Origin: Prado023 sp963736425
Lineage (GTDB): Bacteria; Actinomycetota; Actinomycetes; S36-B12; CAIYMF01
Length of the DNA stretch: 56,174 nucleotides
Assembly: GCA_963736425.1 (NCBI GenBank)
Contig: CAVTOX010000011.1
Span: 1 to 56,174, forward strand
Direction: 5' to 3'
Shown here: positions 25,323 to 34,751 of the stretch, piece by piece
How positions within the stretch are numbered: the stretch's first letter is position 1
Layout: each line of letters opens with the position of its first letter
The notes under the pieces: model-generated
What the model was told of the DNA's origin: nothing
Seen by the model: only the letters and a program-made list of their open reading frames with translations
The model's database searches: none
Position numbers and translations under genes: made by a program

Positions 25323-25496
25323 TTGATCCCCGAGGTCCAGAAGGACGCTGAGGCACCCCCGCGGTTGTCGTTGGGGGACCCCCTCGACGGTCGGGCGGCC
25401 GAGGACCGGCCCGAGTCGTGGGGCGAGCGTGGCGAGTCCGAGTCCGACGCGTTGGCCCACTACCGCACGGAGACCCCGCCGCACCACGGGAACTGA
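25323..25496 (+). CDS. Possible small acidic protein in frame behind the PAC2 gene
   Basis: An open stretch in the same frame as the PAC2 stop runs from 25287 to TGA 25494-25496. Its only plausible start is TTG 25323, with GAGGG ten bases upstream, giving 57 residues (LIPEVQKDAEAPPRLSLGDP ... GESESDALAHYRTETPPHHG). The composition is acidic and Pro-rich, unlike random high-GC translation. It could be a small gene or a readthrough or decayed extension of the PAC2 protein. Confidence 0.3.
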   Translation: MIPEVQKDAEAPPRLSLGDPLDGRAAEDRPESWGERGESESDALAHYRTETPPHHGN

Positions 25497-25637
25497 CCGG
25501 CGGCCGGCCGCGCACACGTGCCGGGCTGACCACGGCATCACGTGCCAGGCGTCTGAGCCCTCCACTACGCTGTGGCCCGTAGGTCGTGCTGCCTGCTGGG
25601 CGCGACCCGTCACCCGATACCACTCAAGGAGCGACTC

Positions 25638-26102
25638 ATGGCCGAGGAGAAGACCGGCATCCTGCACGGATTCAAGGAGTTCGTGATGCGCGGCAACGTC
25701 ATCGACCTGGCTGTGGCCGTGGTCGTCGGCGCTGCCTTCACCGCGGTGGTCAAGTCGTTCAATGACGAGATCATCCAGCCGGTCCTCGCGGCCGTCGGCG
25801 CCGGCAACACGGGCGGGTGGGGGTTCTGCGTCGGCGGGGATGATCCCTGCACCGCCGAATCGGCCACCTTCGTCGACTTCGGTGCGGTGATCGGCGTGCT
25901 GATCACCTTCGTGATCACCATGGCGGTGGTGTACTTCGTCTTCGTCCTACCGATGAACAAGGCGCGCGCGATGGCGCGCATCACCCCCAAGGCGGATGAG
26001 ACCCCGGACGATGTTCTGCTGCTCACCGAGATCCGCGACCTGCTCGCACAGGGCAACGCGGGGGGCCCGGGCTCCGCCGAGCGCGACCGCGACGGGAGCT
26101 GA
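25638..26102 (+). CDS. mscL: Large-conductance mechanosensitive channel MscL
   Basis: 154 residues: the N-terminal amphipathic and TM1 signature GFKEFVMRGNVIDLAVAVVV with GAAFTAVVKSFNDEIIQP, a periplasmic loop holding two cysteines (GWGFCVGGDDPC), TM2 (AVIGVLITFVITMAVVYFVF) and the cytoplasmic helix ending in LLTEIRDLLAQ. It opens under membrane tension to release solutes after osmotic downshock. The AAGGAG motif sits before ATG 25638. The loop is slightly longer than in E. coli, as in mycobacteria. The gene appears monocistronic. Confidence 0.95.
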   Translation: MAEEKTGILHGFKEFVMRGNVIDLAVAVVVGAAFTAVVKSFNDEIIQPVLAAVGAGNTGGWGFCVGGDDPCTAESATFVDFGAVIGVLITFVITMAVVYFVFVLPMNKARAMARITPKADETPDDVLLLTEIRDLLAQGNAGGPGSAERDRDGS

Positions 26103-26179
26103 CAGCGCCACTCGTGGCAGGCAGGCGCCCCTCCGGCCCGCGCACGCCCCACCGGCCCCGCCGGCAGCCCATCGGGCTG

Positions 26180-26866
26180 TCAGCCGGGGCCGAGGCGCAT
26201 CAGGTAGCTCAGGCTCGCGCGCCCCTGTGCTCCGGCGATCGCGAGAGCCGCTCCCCGGTCGGCGGCGAGCATCACCAGGGGGCTCTTCTCCTCGCTCGAG
26301 GTCGAACCGCCCAGGATGCCCCCCGACCCCTGATCCGCGGTCATGACCGCCAGCACGAGGATGTCGGTGGCGACCAGCTCGGCTGAGGCGAACGGGGTCG
26401 CGCCGTCGAGGCCCGGGCCTGAGGCCGCGACCACATCCACACGCTGCCCAGCGGCCAGGAGCGCCGCTGCACCCGCGTCGGCGAACCGCACGGGCAGGGG
26501 CATGGTGCCCGGGGGCACCGACCACTCCGGCAGGTCTGTGAGCCGGTGTCCGGCGAGCGCCTCACCCCGGGCCATCGGTGCGGCGAGGGCACGTCCCAGG
26601 AAGTCGTCGGGATCACCGGTCGTCCCGGCGGGGAGCACCCCGGCCGGGACCTGGGCGACGGCGAGGTCGCCGGTGACCAGAGACCGTCCGGCCGGCAGGT
26701 CGGCGGCCGCCACGACGACACCGCGGGTGGCCGGAGCCGGTGGCTGCAGGGCCATCCCGAGGGCCGCGATGGAGGCGGCTGCTGCCACACCCGCGAGGAG
26801 CCGGCGATGTCGTCGGACGAGGCGCGCCGCGTCGGGCCGCGATGAGCTCCGGTCTGACCTGCCCAT
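26180..26866 (-). CDS. SAF-domain, CpaB-like membrane protein
   Basis: 228 residues: a basic N-terminus, one membrane helix (RLLAGVAAAASIAALGMAL), then a SAF/RcpC domain (VVVAAADLPAGRSLVTGDLA, LGRALAAPMARGEALAGHRL) and a C-terminal beta region (GQRVDVVAASG, SPLVMLAADRGAALAIAGA). CpaB/RcpC proteins help assemble Flp/Tad pili in the periplasm. In many actinobacteria a SAF gene lies beside mscL and fmdB without the other pilus genes, as here, so the pilus role is uncertain. ATG 26866 is used; further upstream the frame lacks similarity. Confidence 0.75.
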   Translation of the reverse strand: MGRSDRSSSRPDAARLVRRHRRLLAGVAAAASIAALGMALQPPAPATRGVVVAAADLPAGRSLVTGDLAVAQVPAGVLPAGTTGDPDDFLGRALAAPMARGEALAGHRLTDLPEWSVPPGTMPLPVRFADAGAAALLAAGQRVDVVAASGPGLDGATPFASAELVATDILVLAVMTADQGSGGILGGSTSSEEKSPLVMLAADRGAALAIAGAQGRASLSYLMRLGPG

Positions 26867-27139
26867 GTGCCCCCCGATTGGTGCGAGTCTGCGTGCAGTC
26901 CATGGGTGGCCACCGCCACCGGCAGGGGGACCGTATGCCTGATCGCGGAGATCGACCAGCGGTTGTCCACAGGGGAGCAGGTCCTGCTCCTGGTGGCCTG
27001 CTCCCGGTGTCCGGTGCCCAAGGTGCACCTTGGCGACAATGAGGTGTCCCCGGCGCGGGACGCGATTAGCACTCAGCGCCCGTGAGTGCCAGAATGGGTC
27101 CCTGTCAGAGCCACGATGGCCGCGGTGAAGAGGGTGAGT

Positions 27140-27517
27140 ATGCCGACCTACGAGTACGTGTGCACCAGCTGCTCCACCCCGCTGGAGGTCGTCCAGTCGA
27201 TCCACGAGCCGTCGCTGACCGACTGCCCGTCCTGCGCGGACGGTCGCCTGCGCAAGGTCTTCGGCAACGTCGGCGTCGTGTTCAAGGGCAGCGGGTTCTA
27301 CCGCACCGACAGTCGCGGCAAGACCTCAGCGACGTCCCCGGCCGCACCCCGGACGGAGTCGAAGAAGGCCTCCGAGACCAGCAGCTCGTCCTCGACGAGC
27401 GGATCCTCCGGGTCGTCGTCCGGTTCGAGTTCCGGGTCGTCCTCGGGTTCCACGTCCGGGTCGGGCTCCGATTCAGGCTCGGGCTCGTCGAAGTCGTCCA
27501 CCCCCGCGGCGTCCTGA
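27140..27517 (+). CDS. FmdB-family zinc-ribbon protein with Ser/Gly tail
   Basis: 125 residues. The first 55 form the FmdB putative regulatory zinc ribbon: MPTYEYVCTSCSTPLEVVQS and TDCPSCADGRLRKVFG, with two CxxC pairs, then VVFKGSGFYRTDSR. The last 60 residues are almost only Ser, Gly, Thr and Asp and are surely unstructured. The family is regularly located by the 5-formyl-THF cyclo-ligase and MscL genes in actinobacteria, and its role is unknown. ATG 27140 is the conserved start; the upstream in-frame codons are not similar to the family. Confidence 0.85.
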   Translation: MPTYEYVCTSCSTPLEVVQSIHEPSLTDCPSCADGRLRKVFGNVGVVFKGSGFYRTDSRGKTSATSPAAPRTESKKASETSSSSSTSGSSGSSSGSSSGSSSGSTSGSGSDSGSGSSKSSTPAAS

Positions 27518-27541
27518 CCTGCGATCGGCTCGCTGGGCCAC

Positions 27542-28228
27542 TCAGTGGTCCAGTCGTACGCAGCGGGTCGGCGTGAGCGCGGCGTTCATCAGCTGATCAT
27601 GGGCCTCGCGCGGCACGGATCCCGCCGGCAGCAGCTCCTCGTCTCGCACGACCGCCACGACGCGCATGCCGGCGAACGACATCCGACCAGCCAACCGGCC
27701 GTCGCCCTCGCTGCTGAGGCCTGACAGGGTCGCCAGCTCGGCCAGCAGCCGGTCGTAGTAGCCCCCGCCCTGCCCCAGCCGGGCACCCGCCGCGTCCACG
27801 GCCAGCGCCGGGACCAGGACCGTGCGCACCCCGTGCCCGAGCAGCCCCGCTGCGCCCGATCCGATGACCTCGCCGGCCGGAACCTCGATCGGGTAGCGCC
27901 CCTCGGGCCGGTAGTGCCCATCGTCGAGTGCCCAGTCGAGGGTCCGGTCGGCGCGCGGGATCGGCAGCAGGACCGCGCCGCCCGCCTCGCGAACAGCCGC
28001 ACGGATGGCAGCCACGTCGGGTTCGCCGGGAGCGGCGATGTAGGCGGCGATCACCGGAGCCTCCAACGAGTCCGGGCTCCCGTCCGGATCGAGCAGTCCG
28101 GCGGCTCGCGCGGACGCGAGCAGTCCGGCGCCTTCGCGCCCCCGATCGTCCGGGCTGACCGCCGTCGACCGGGCGGCGCGGATCCGCGCGCGCAGGTCCG
28201 ACTTCGTGTCAGCCACGGACGCGATCAT
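27542..28228 (-). CDS. 5-formyltetrahydrofolate cyclo-ligase
   Basis: 228 residues: KSDLRARIRAARSTAVSPDD at the N-terminus, the substrate region IAAYIAAPGEPDVAAIRAA, LPIPRADRTLDW, and the ATP-binding signature LVPALAVDAAGARLGQGGGY followed by YDRLLAEL. It converts 5-formyl-THF to 5,10-methenyl-THF with ATP, returning folate to the one-carbon pool. ATG 28228 is taken, with GTG 28216 as an alternative; neither has a strong ribosome binding site. It is convergent with fmdB and divergent from glp. Confidence 0.9.
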   Translation of the reverse strand: MIASVADTKSDLRARIRAARSTAVSPDDRGREGAGLLASARAAGLLDPDGSPDSLEAPVIAAYIAAPGEPDVAAIRAAVREAGGAVLLPIPRADRTLDWALDDGHYRPEGRYPIEVPAGEVIGSGAAGLLGHGVRTVLVPALAVDAAGARLGQGGGYYDRLLAELATLSGLSSEGDGRLAGRMSFAGMRVVAVVRDEELLPAGSVPREAHDQLMNAALTPTRCVRLDH

Positions 28229-28273
28229 GCACCACTGCCGGGGGTGGGGGAACCCGGCGGTTATCGTGCGGGC

Positions 28274-28348
28274 ATGACGATGCTCCAGTACAGCTCGGCT
28301 CGGTCCGGCCACGGCCGGCCTGCCCGTGCCGAGCGCCGCGGCAGGTAG
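28274..28348 (+). CDS. Possible 24-residue leader peptide before glp
   Basis: ATG 28274 to TAG 28346-28348 encodes a basic peptide (MTMLQYSSARSGHGRPARAE plus four residues) ending 3 bases before the glp start. The short gap would allow translational coupling. There is no clear ribosome binding site, and it may be chance. Confidence 0.2.
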   Translation: MTMLQYSSARSGHGRPARAERRGR

Positions 28349-28351
28349 GGC

Positions 28352-29560
28352 GTGCGCACCGTAGACGAGCACCTGTCCGAGGTCCTGGCCCACACCCAAG
28401 CCCTGGAGTCCCTCGACGTCTCGCTGCTGGAATCACGGGGGTGCCTGCTCGCGGCACCGGTGAGCGCGCCGTGGGCACTTCCGCCGTTCGATTCGGCCGG
28501 CACCGACGGGTACGCGGTGATCGCTGCCGACATCGCCACGGCAACGCCCGCAACGCCGATCACGATGCCCGTGACCGACGACGTCCCAGCGGGGTACCGC
28601 TCCAGTCATCCGATCGTGGCGGGCACCGCGATCCGGATCGGCTCCGGTGCACCCCTCCCGGCGGGGGCAACGGCGGTCGTGCCCTTCGACCTCACCGACG
28701 GCGGGATGCCCACGGTCTCGATACACAGCGCGGTGGCACCGGGCCACGGAGTCCGTCGAGCCGGGGAGGAGCTCGCCCCGGGCCAGGCGGTCCTGCCCGC
28801 AGGGGCGCTGGTGGGTGCCCGTGAAGTCGCGCTGCTGGCCTCGGTGGGTCAGTCCCGGGTGACGGTGCGACCCCGACCACGGGTCGTCGTGATGAGCACC
28901 GGGACGGAGCTCATCGAGCCCGGGGCGCCGATGACCCCCGGGCTGATCCCCGACTCGAACGGCTACATGCTCACCGCCGCGGCCCAGGACGCGGGTGCCA
29001 TGTCGTACCGGGCCGGACCGGTACGCGACGAGCAGCGCGCGCTCATGGACACCCTGGAGGACCAGCTGGTCCGCGCCGACCTGATCGTCACCACCGGGGG
29101 AGTCACCGCCGGCACCTACGACACCATGAAGACCGTCCTGGCGCGGCTGGGGTCGGTGGAGTTCACGCGCGTGGCCATGAGCCCGGGGATGGCCCAGGGG
29201 CACGGCTACCTCGGGCCTGACAACGTGCCCATCTTCACCCTCCCCGGGAACCCGTCGAGCGCGTTCGTCGCCTTCGAGATCTTCGTGCGCCCGGTGATCC
29301 GGCGGATGCTCGGGCACCAGCAGGTGTTCCGCCCCTTGATCCCGGCCAGGCTCACGCACCCGGTGCGCGGTGAGCCGGGCGTGCGCACGTACCTGCGCGG
29401 GCACCTGCACGGTGCCGCAGACGAGCGACTCATCACCCCGATCTGGGAGCCGGGCCTGGTCGGGCTGCGCATGGCTGACAGCCTCATCGTCCTGCCGGAG
29501 GCCACGGGCGAGGTGGCGGCGGGGGCGGTGGTGTCGGTCATGCCGCTCGGCAGGTCCTGA
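28352..29560 (+). CDS. glp: MoeA/gephyrin-like molybdotransferase Glp
   Basis: 402 residues with the full MoeA layout: domain 3 PFDSAGTDGYAVIAADI, the MoCF-binding domain PRVVVMSTGTELIEPG, DSNGYMLTAAAQDAG, IVTTGGVTAGTYDTMK and TLPGNPSSAFVAFEIFV, then the C-terminal beta domain. MoeA inserts molybdate into adenylated molybdopterin. In actinobacteria the copy followed by rimJ and glpR is the gephyrin-like Glp, reported to bind FtsZ and work with its membrane receptor GlpR at the division site; the neighbourhood here supports that reading. No other molybdenum genes are present. Its TGA overlaps the next ATG. Confidence 0.85.
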   Translation: MRTVDEHLSEVLAHTQALESLDVSLLESRGCLLAAPVSAPWALPPFDSAGTDGYAVIAADIATATPATPITMPVTDDVPAGYRSSHPIVAGTAIRIGSGAPLPAGATAVVPFDLTDGGMPTVSIHSAVAPGHGVRRAGEELAPGQAVLPAGALVGAREVALLASVGQSRVTVRPRPRVVVMSTGTELIEPGAPMTPGLIPDSNGYMLTAAAQDAGAMSYRAGPVRDEQRALMDTLEDQLVRADLIVTTGGVTAGTYDTMKTVLARLGSVEFTRVAMSPGMAQGHGYLGPDNVPIFTLPGNPSSAFVAFEIFVRPVIRRMLGHQQVFRPLIPARLTHPVRGEPGVRTYLRGHLHGAADERLITPIWEPGLVGLRMADSLIVLPEATGEVAAGAVVSVMPLGRS

Positions 29561-30201
29561 TGGCAACCCTCCCGGTGCTGACGCGGAGGACCGACGCCGG
29601 CGTCCTCGAGCTGCGCGAGCTGCGCCGGCGAGACGTCCGGGCCTGGCGGGAGGTGCGCTCGCGCAACGTGGCATGGCTGTCGCCGTGGGAGGCAACCGTC
29701 CCCCCGAACTCCGGGGAAGCCCTGCCCAGCTTCGCCCAGATGGTCGCTCGATTCCGCGACGAGGCCCGGGCGGGTCGCGCTCTGGCCTGGGCGATGACAC
29801 TCGACGGACGGCTCGTCGGACAGGTCACAGTGGCCGGGATCACGATGGGGTCCCTGCGTGGTGCCGCGATCGGATACTGGATCGACTCGCGCGTCGCTGG
29901 GCTCGGCCTGACCCCGATGGCCGTGGCCATGGCGTGCGACTACTGCTTCACGCAGCTGCGACTGCACCGGATCGAGATCGTGATCCGACCGGAGAACGCT
30001 GCGAGCCGGCGCGTTGTGCAGAAGCTGGGGTTCCGGCATGAGGGTTCGCGCCCGGGATTCCTGCACATCGACGGGGCCTGGCGCGACCACGAGGTGTTCG
30101 CGCTCAACGCCGAGGACATCCAGGGATCCATGGCTGACCGGCTGGCGGCGCGACACGAATCCTCGCGGACCCGATTACCCGGGTCCAACGACCCCACCTG
30201 A
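29560..30201 (+). CDS. RimJ/RimL-type GNAT N-acetyltransferase
   Basis: 213 residues of the GNAT fold: LELRELRRRDVRAWREVRSR, the acetyl-CoA loop AIGYWIDSRVAGLGLTPMAV (variant of the R/Q-x-x-G-x-G/A loop), LRLHRIEIVIRPENAASRRV and VQKLGFRHEGSRPGFLHIDG. Members acetylate the N-terminal residues of ribosomal or other proteins. The gene overlaps the glp stop by one base and sits between glp and glpR, a conserved actinobacterial order, so it is probably co-expressed with the division pair. The true substrate is unknown. Confidence 0.88.
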   Translation: MATLPVLTRRTDAGVLELRELRRRDVRAWREVRSRNVAWLSPWEATVPPNSGEALPSFAQMVARFRDEARAGRALAWAMTLDGRLVGQVTVAGITMGSLRGAAIGYWIDSRVAGLGLTPMAVAMACDYCFTQLRLHRIEIVIRPENAASRRVVQKLGFRHEGSRPGFLHIDGAWRDHEVFALNAEDIQGSMADRLAARHESSRTRLPGSNDPT

Positions 30202-30216
30202 AGTAGATTCCGGCTC

Positions 30217-31116
30217 GTGACGGGTCTGATCTACGTGGCAATCATCGCCGTATGGGCCGTGGTCCTGGTTCCGGCGTGGTTGCGTCGTCACGATCACCTG
30301 GACTCAGAGCGTTCGGTCGACCGGTTCACCCGTGGTCTGCAGGCGCTGTCCAAGCGGGATTCCGTGTTCGGCATCCCGCTGCCGATCCCGGAGGACTCCG
30401 AAGGTCAGGCCGTGCGCACCGAGTCCCGTGGCAGCGACGTCGCTCCGGAGGTCTTCACCGTCAGCCGCCAGGATCTCTCGGCCATCAGCAGCCGGGTGAC
30501 CGGGCTCGTCTCCGGGGCAAACTCGAAGGCAGCGAAGGCCTCGGCCGCGGCTCGCCGTCGGGTGGTGCTCGGGATCCTCGGGGCCGGGTTCCTCGTGGTC
30601 GTCGGACTGGTCGTCGGCGGCGTCCTGCTGCCCATCGCGCTCGTCGTTCCCGCCGGCCTGATCGTTGCGTTCGTCGCGGTTGCCCGCCGCCAGGTGCGCA
30701 TCGCCCAGCAGCGTCGCCAGGCGCCCACCCGTCGTGCCCCCGCCACACATGCAGCCACGACCCCGGCGCAGCGCCGAGTGGTGGCAGGACAGGCAGGGGC
30801 CACCTGGGAGGCTCGCCCGGCAACCTTGCCGACGTACGTCACGGCACCGCCGGCCGCCGAGTTCCCGCGCGTCATCGACACGGCCACTCCAGGTGCCTGG
30901 ACCGCCGCGGCGATGCTGGAGCGTGCCCAGCAGCAGAAGGCGCGCGCCGAGCGCATGGCCGCCGCGAAGGCCGAGGCGATCGCCCGGGCCAAGGCGGAGC
31001 AGGCTGCAGCCGAGGCGCGGAGTCGCGATGAGGAGTTCCTCGCCCAGCAGTCGGCCGCCTGGCAGGCGCAGGACACCTCGGCGCCGGCCTTCCGTCCGCG
31101 CGCCGTCAACGAGTAG
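30217..31116 (+). CDS. GlpR/SepX-type division membrane protein
   Basis: 299 residues: an extracellular-in N-terminal helix (LIYVAIIAVWAVVLVPAWL), a cytoplasmic stretch with FTRGLQALSKRDSVFG, two further helices (VVLGILGAGFLVVVGLVVGG and LLPIALVVPAGLIVAFVAVA), and a long basic Arg/Ala/Glu coiled-coil C-terminus. This matches the receptor of the gephyrin-like protein in Corynebacterium (GlpR) and SepX of Streptomyces, both tied to FtsZ-ring stability. It closes the glp-rimJ unit, 15 bases after rimJ. Assignment is from topology and gene order, since the family is weakly conserved. Confidence 0.78.
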   Translation: MTGLIYVAIIAVWAVVLVPAWLRRHDHLDSERSVDRFTRGLQALSKRDSVFGIPLPIPEDSEGQAVRTESRGSDVAPEVFTVSRQDLSAISSRVTGLVSGANSKAAKASAAARRRVVLGILGAGFLVVVGLVVGGVLLPIALVVPAGLIVAFVAVARRQVRIAQQRRQAPTRRAPATHAATTPAQRRVVAGQAGATWEARPATLPTYVTAPPAAEFPRVIDTATPGAWTAAAMLERAQQQKARAERMAAAKAEAIARAKAEQAAAEARSRDEEFLAQQSAAWQAQDTSAPAFRPRAVNE

Positions 31117-31167
31117 TCGCCCCCCGCGGGCCCTGGCGTCCGGCAGTCACACAGCCCACGCGGTGGT

Positions 31168-31197
31168 TTGGTCCTCGCGGCCGGGACTGGGTACCCT
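31168..31197 (+). promoter_or_regulatory. Promoter of tRNA-Ala
   Basis: -35 TTGGTC (31168-31173) and -10 TACCCT (31192-31197) are separated by 18 bases; the tRNA begins 12 bases past the -10. Confidence 0.6.
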
Positions 31198-31209
31198 AGG
31201 AGGGCTCAA

Positions 31210-31282
31210 GGGGCTGTAGCGCAGCTGGTAGCGCACCTCGTTCGCATCGAGGGGGTCAGGGGTTCGAGTCCCCTCAGCTCCA
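31210..31282 (+). tRNA. tRNA-Ala (anticodon CGC)
   Basis: 73 bases with a complete cloverleaf: acceptor GGGGCTG/CAGCTCC with one G-U pair, anticodon stem CCTCG/CGAGG enclosing TTCGCAT (anticodon CGC, reading GCG), and T arm with GGTTCGAGTCC. The 3' CCA is not fully encoded. A strong terminator follows at once. Confidence 0.95.
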
Positions 31283-31327
31283 CAAATGCCAGGGCCCGGG
31301 GATGTTCCCCCGGGCTCTGGCATTTGT
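31283..31327 (+). terminator. Strong terminator of tRNA-Ala
   Basis: Arms ACAAATGCCAGGGCCCGGGG (beginning at the last tRNA base, 31282) and CCCCCGGGCTCTGGCATTTG form a stem of about 19-20 bp around a 4-5-base loop, followed by TGTTGT. It is one of the longest stems in the window. Confidence 0.9.
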
Positions 31328-31545
31328 GTTGTCTCTGCAGAGTGGGGACTCGGGAGGAGGTCGCCCCCGGGGCGACCGACGGATCCCCTCAGCTCCCCCC
31401 GCGCGCCCCTGCGCAACTCTCTCGCTCAGCTCCCCCCGCTCCCCCCGCCACTCCCCATCTCCCGGACATCCGCATGGTCCCCGCGCGTCGGACCGTCCAG
31501 CCGGATAGCCTCGCGGCAGAGACCGCCAGGGGTGAGGAGAACGGG

Positions 31546-33114
<1,569 letters not shown>

Positions 33115-33168
33115 CCCTTTCTGGCGGGGCGTGCTGCCCGTCCGGCCGAGCGGTCCTAGCATTGCGCC

Positions 33169-34737
33169 GTGTCCGTCACCGTGGAGTCGCTGTCGGCTGA
33201 CGCCGGGGTGACGGCCCCGGTCCGGTCGATGCATCGCCCGATGCCGTCGGGTGGGCTGCGCGGGTGGATCGGGCCGCTGCTGGTCACCGTCCTTGCCGGT
33301 CTGCTCCGGTTCGTGAACCTCGGGCGGCCCGACGCCATCATCTTCGACGAGACGTACTACGTGAAGGACGCGCTCGCGCTCCTGCGCTTCGGGTACGAAC
33401 GTCAGGCGGTCGACGGGGCCGACGACAAGATCCTGGCCCAGGACGCCGCGTGGAACCAGCTCGACATCTTCAAGGACGCACCGTCCTTCGTCGTCCACCC
33501 GCCGCTGGGCAAGTGGGTGATCGCCGTCGGGGAGTGGGCGTTCGGCGTGGTCCCCTTCGGATGGCGGTTCGGGGTGGCCGTCCTGGGGACCCTCAGCGTG
33601 CTCATGACCGCCAGGATCATCCGCCGGCTCACGCGGTCGGACCTCATCGGGACCGTCGCCGGGCTGCTGGTGGCCCTCGACGGGCTGCACATCGTGATGA
33701 GCAGGACCGCCCTGCTCGACATGACCCTGATGTTCTTCATCCTCGCAGCTTTCGGCTTCCTGCTCCTGGATCGTGACGCCGTTCGGCGCAGGGCGGACGC
33801 CTGGCGCACCCTGTGGGAGGGCAATCCGGTCATCCTCGGACCCGGGTTCGGGCTGCGGCCCTGGCGGATCGCCGCAGGCCTATCGCTCGGGCTGGCGTGC
33901 GGGGTCAAGTGGAGCGGCCTCTGGTACGTGGCCTTCTTCGGCCTGCTCACGGTCTACTGGGACCTGCAGCTGCGCCGCGAACTTGGCGCTGGGCGCCCGT
34001 TCCAGGCGGTCCTGGTGCGTGATGCGCTCCCGGCGTTCCTGAGCATCGTGGTCGTCGGTTTCGTCACCTACCTCGTCACCTGGACCGGGTGGCTGGTCAC
34101 GGACGGCGGGTACGACCGCAATTGGGCCGCTTCGCGCCAGGGATGGCCGCTCGTCCCCGACGCGCTGCGGTCCCTGGCCGAGTACCACCGCGCCGCGTGG
34201 GCGTTCCATGTCGGGCTGGACTCGCCGCACTCGTACAGGTCCAGCGCGTGGTCGTGGCCCGTGATGTCGCGGCCCACCTCGTTCTACTACGAGTCGCCCG
34301 TGGGCACCTGTGGAGCCGATCGCTGCGCCGAGGAGGTCCTCGCGCTGGGCAACCCGATCATCTGGTGGGCCGGCCTCCTGGCCCTGTTCCACAACATCTG
34401 GCGTGCCGTGGCAGGCCGCGACTGGCGCAGCGGCGCCCTGCTCGTCGGCTACTTGGCCGGCTGGCTGCCGTGGATGATCTTCCACGGGCGGACCATCTTC
34501 ACGTTCTACGCGATCCTCTTCGTCCCCTTCCTCGCCGGGATGCTCGCCATCTCCCTGGCCAGCCTCGCCGGTGGCCCGGACGTCACACCCGTGCGCAGGC
34601 AGTGGGGGATCCTGGCCGCGGGCACGGTCCTGCTGCTGATCGTCGCCTCAGCCTGGTTCTTCCTGCCGATCTGGACCGGGCAGGTGATGCCCTACGTGCG
34701 CTGGGACTGGCGCATGTGGTTGCCCACCTGGGTCTGA
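33169..34737 (+). CDS. pmt: Protein O-mannosyltransferase (GT39)
   Basis: 522 residues, multi-pass membrane glycosyltransferase. The first extracytoplasmic loop has the catalytic acidic pair in RPDAIIFDETYYVKDALAL, followed by helices, a LGLACGVKWSGLWYVAFFGL segment and the late SYRSSAWSWPVMSRPTSFYY region typical of actinobacterial Pmt. It transfers mannose from polyprenyl-phosphate mannose to Ser/Thr of secreted proteins during Sec export. Start GTG 33169. The gene is convergent with rsmI, as in related genomes where the two adjoin. Confidence 0.92.
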   Translation: MSVTVESLSADAGVTAPVRSMHRPMPSGGLRGWIGPLLVTVLAGLLRFVNLGRPDAIIFDETYYVKDALALLRFGYERQAVDGADDKILAQDAAWNQLDIFKDAPSFVVHPPLGKWVIAVGEWAFGVVPFGWRFGVAVLGTLSVLMTARIIRRLTRSDLIGTVAGLLVALDGLHIVMSRTALLDMTLMFFILAAFGFLLLDRDAVRRRADAWRTLWEGNPVILGPGFGLRPWRIAAGLSLGLACGVKWSGLWYVAFFGLLTVYWDLQLRRELGAGRPFQAVLVRDALPAFLSIVVVGFVTYLVTWTGWLVTDGGYDRNWAASRQGWPLVPDALRSLAEYHRAAWAFHVGLDSPHSYRSSAWSWPVMSRPTSFYYESPVGTCGADRCAEEVLALGNPIIWWAGLLALFHNIWRAVAGRDWRSGALLVGYLAGWLPWMIFHGRTIFTFYAILFVPFLAGMLAISLASLAGGPDVTPVRRQWGILAAGTVLLLIVASAWFFLPIWTGQVMPYVRWDWRMWLPTWV

Positions 34738-34751
34738 CGGGCCGGGCGGCG

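Noticed and set aside
31210..31327. tRNA-Ala as the integration site of the decayed element
   Set aside because: The integrase is 30 kb away, the tRNA is followed directly by its own terminator, and no repeat of its 3' end is seen near position 1.
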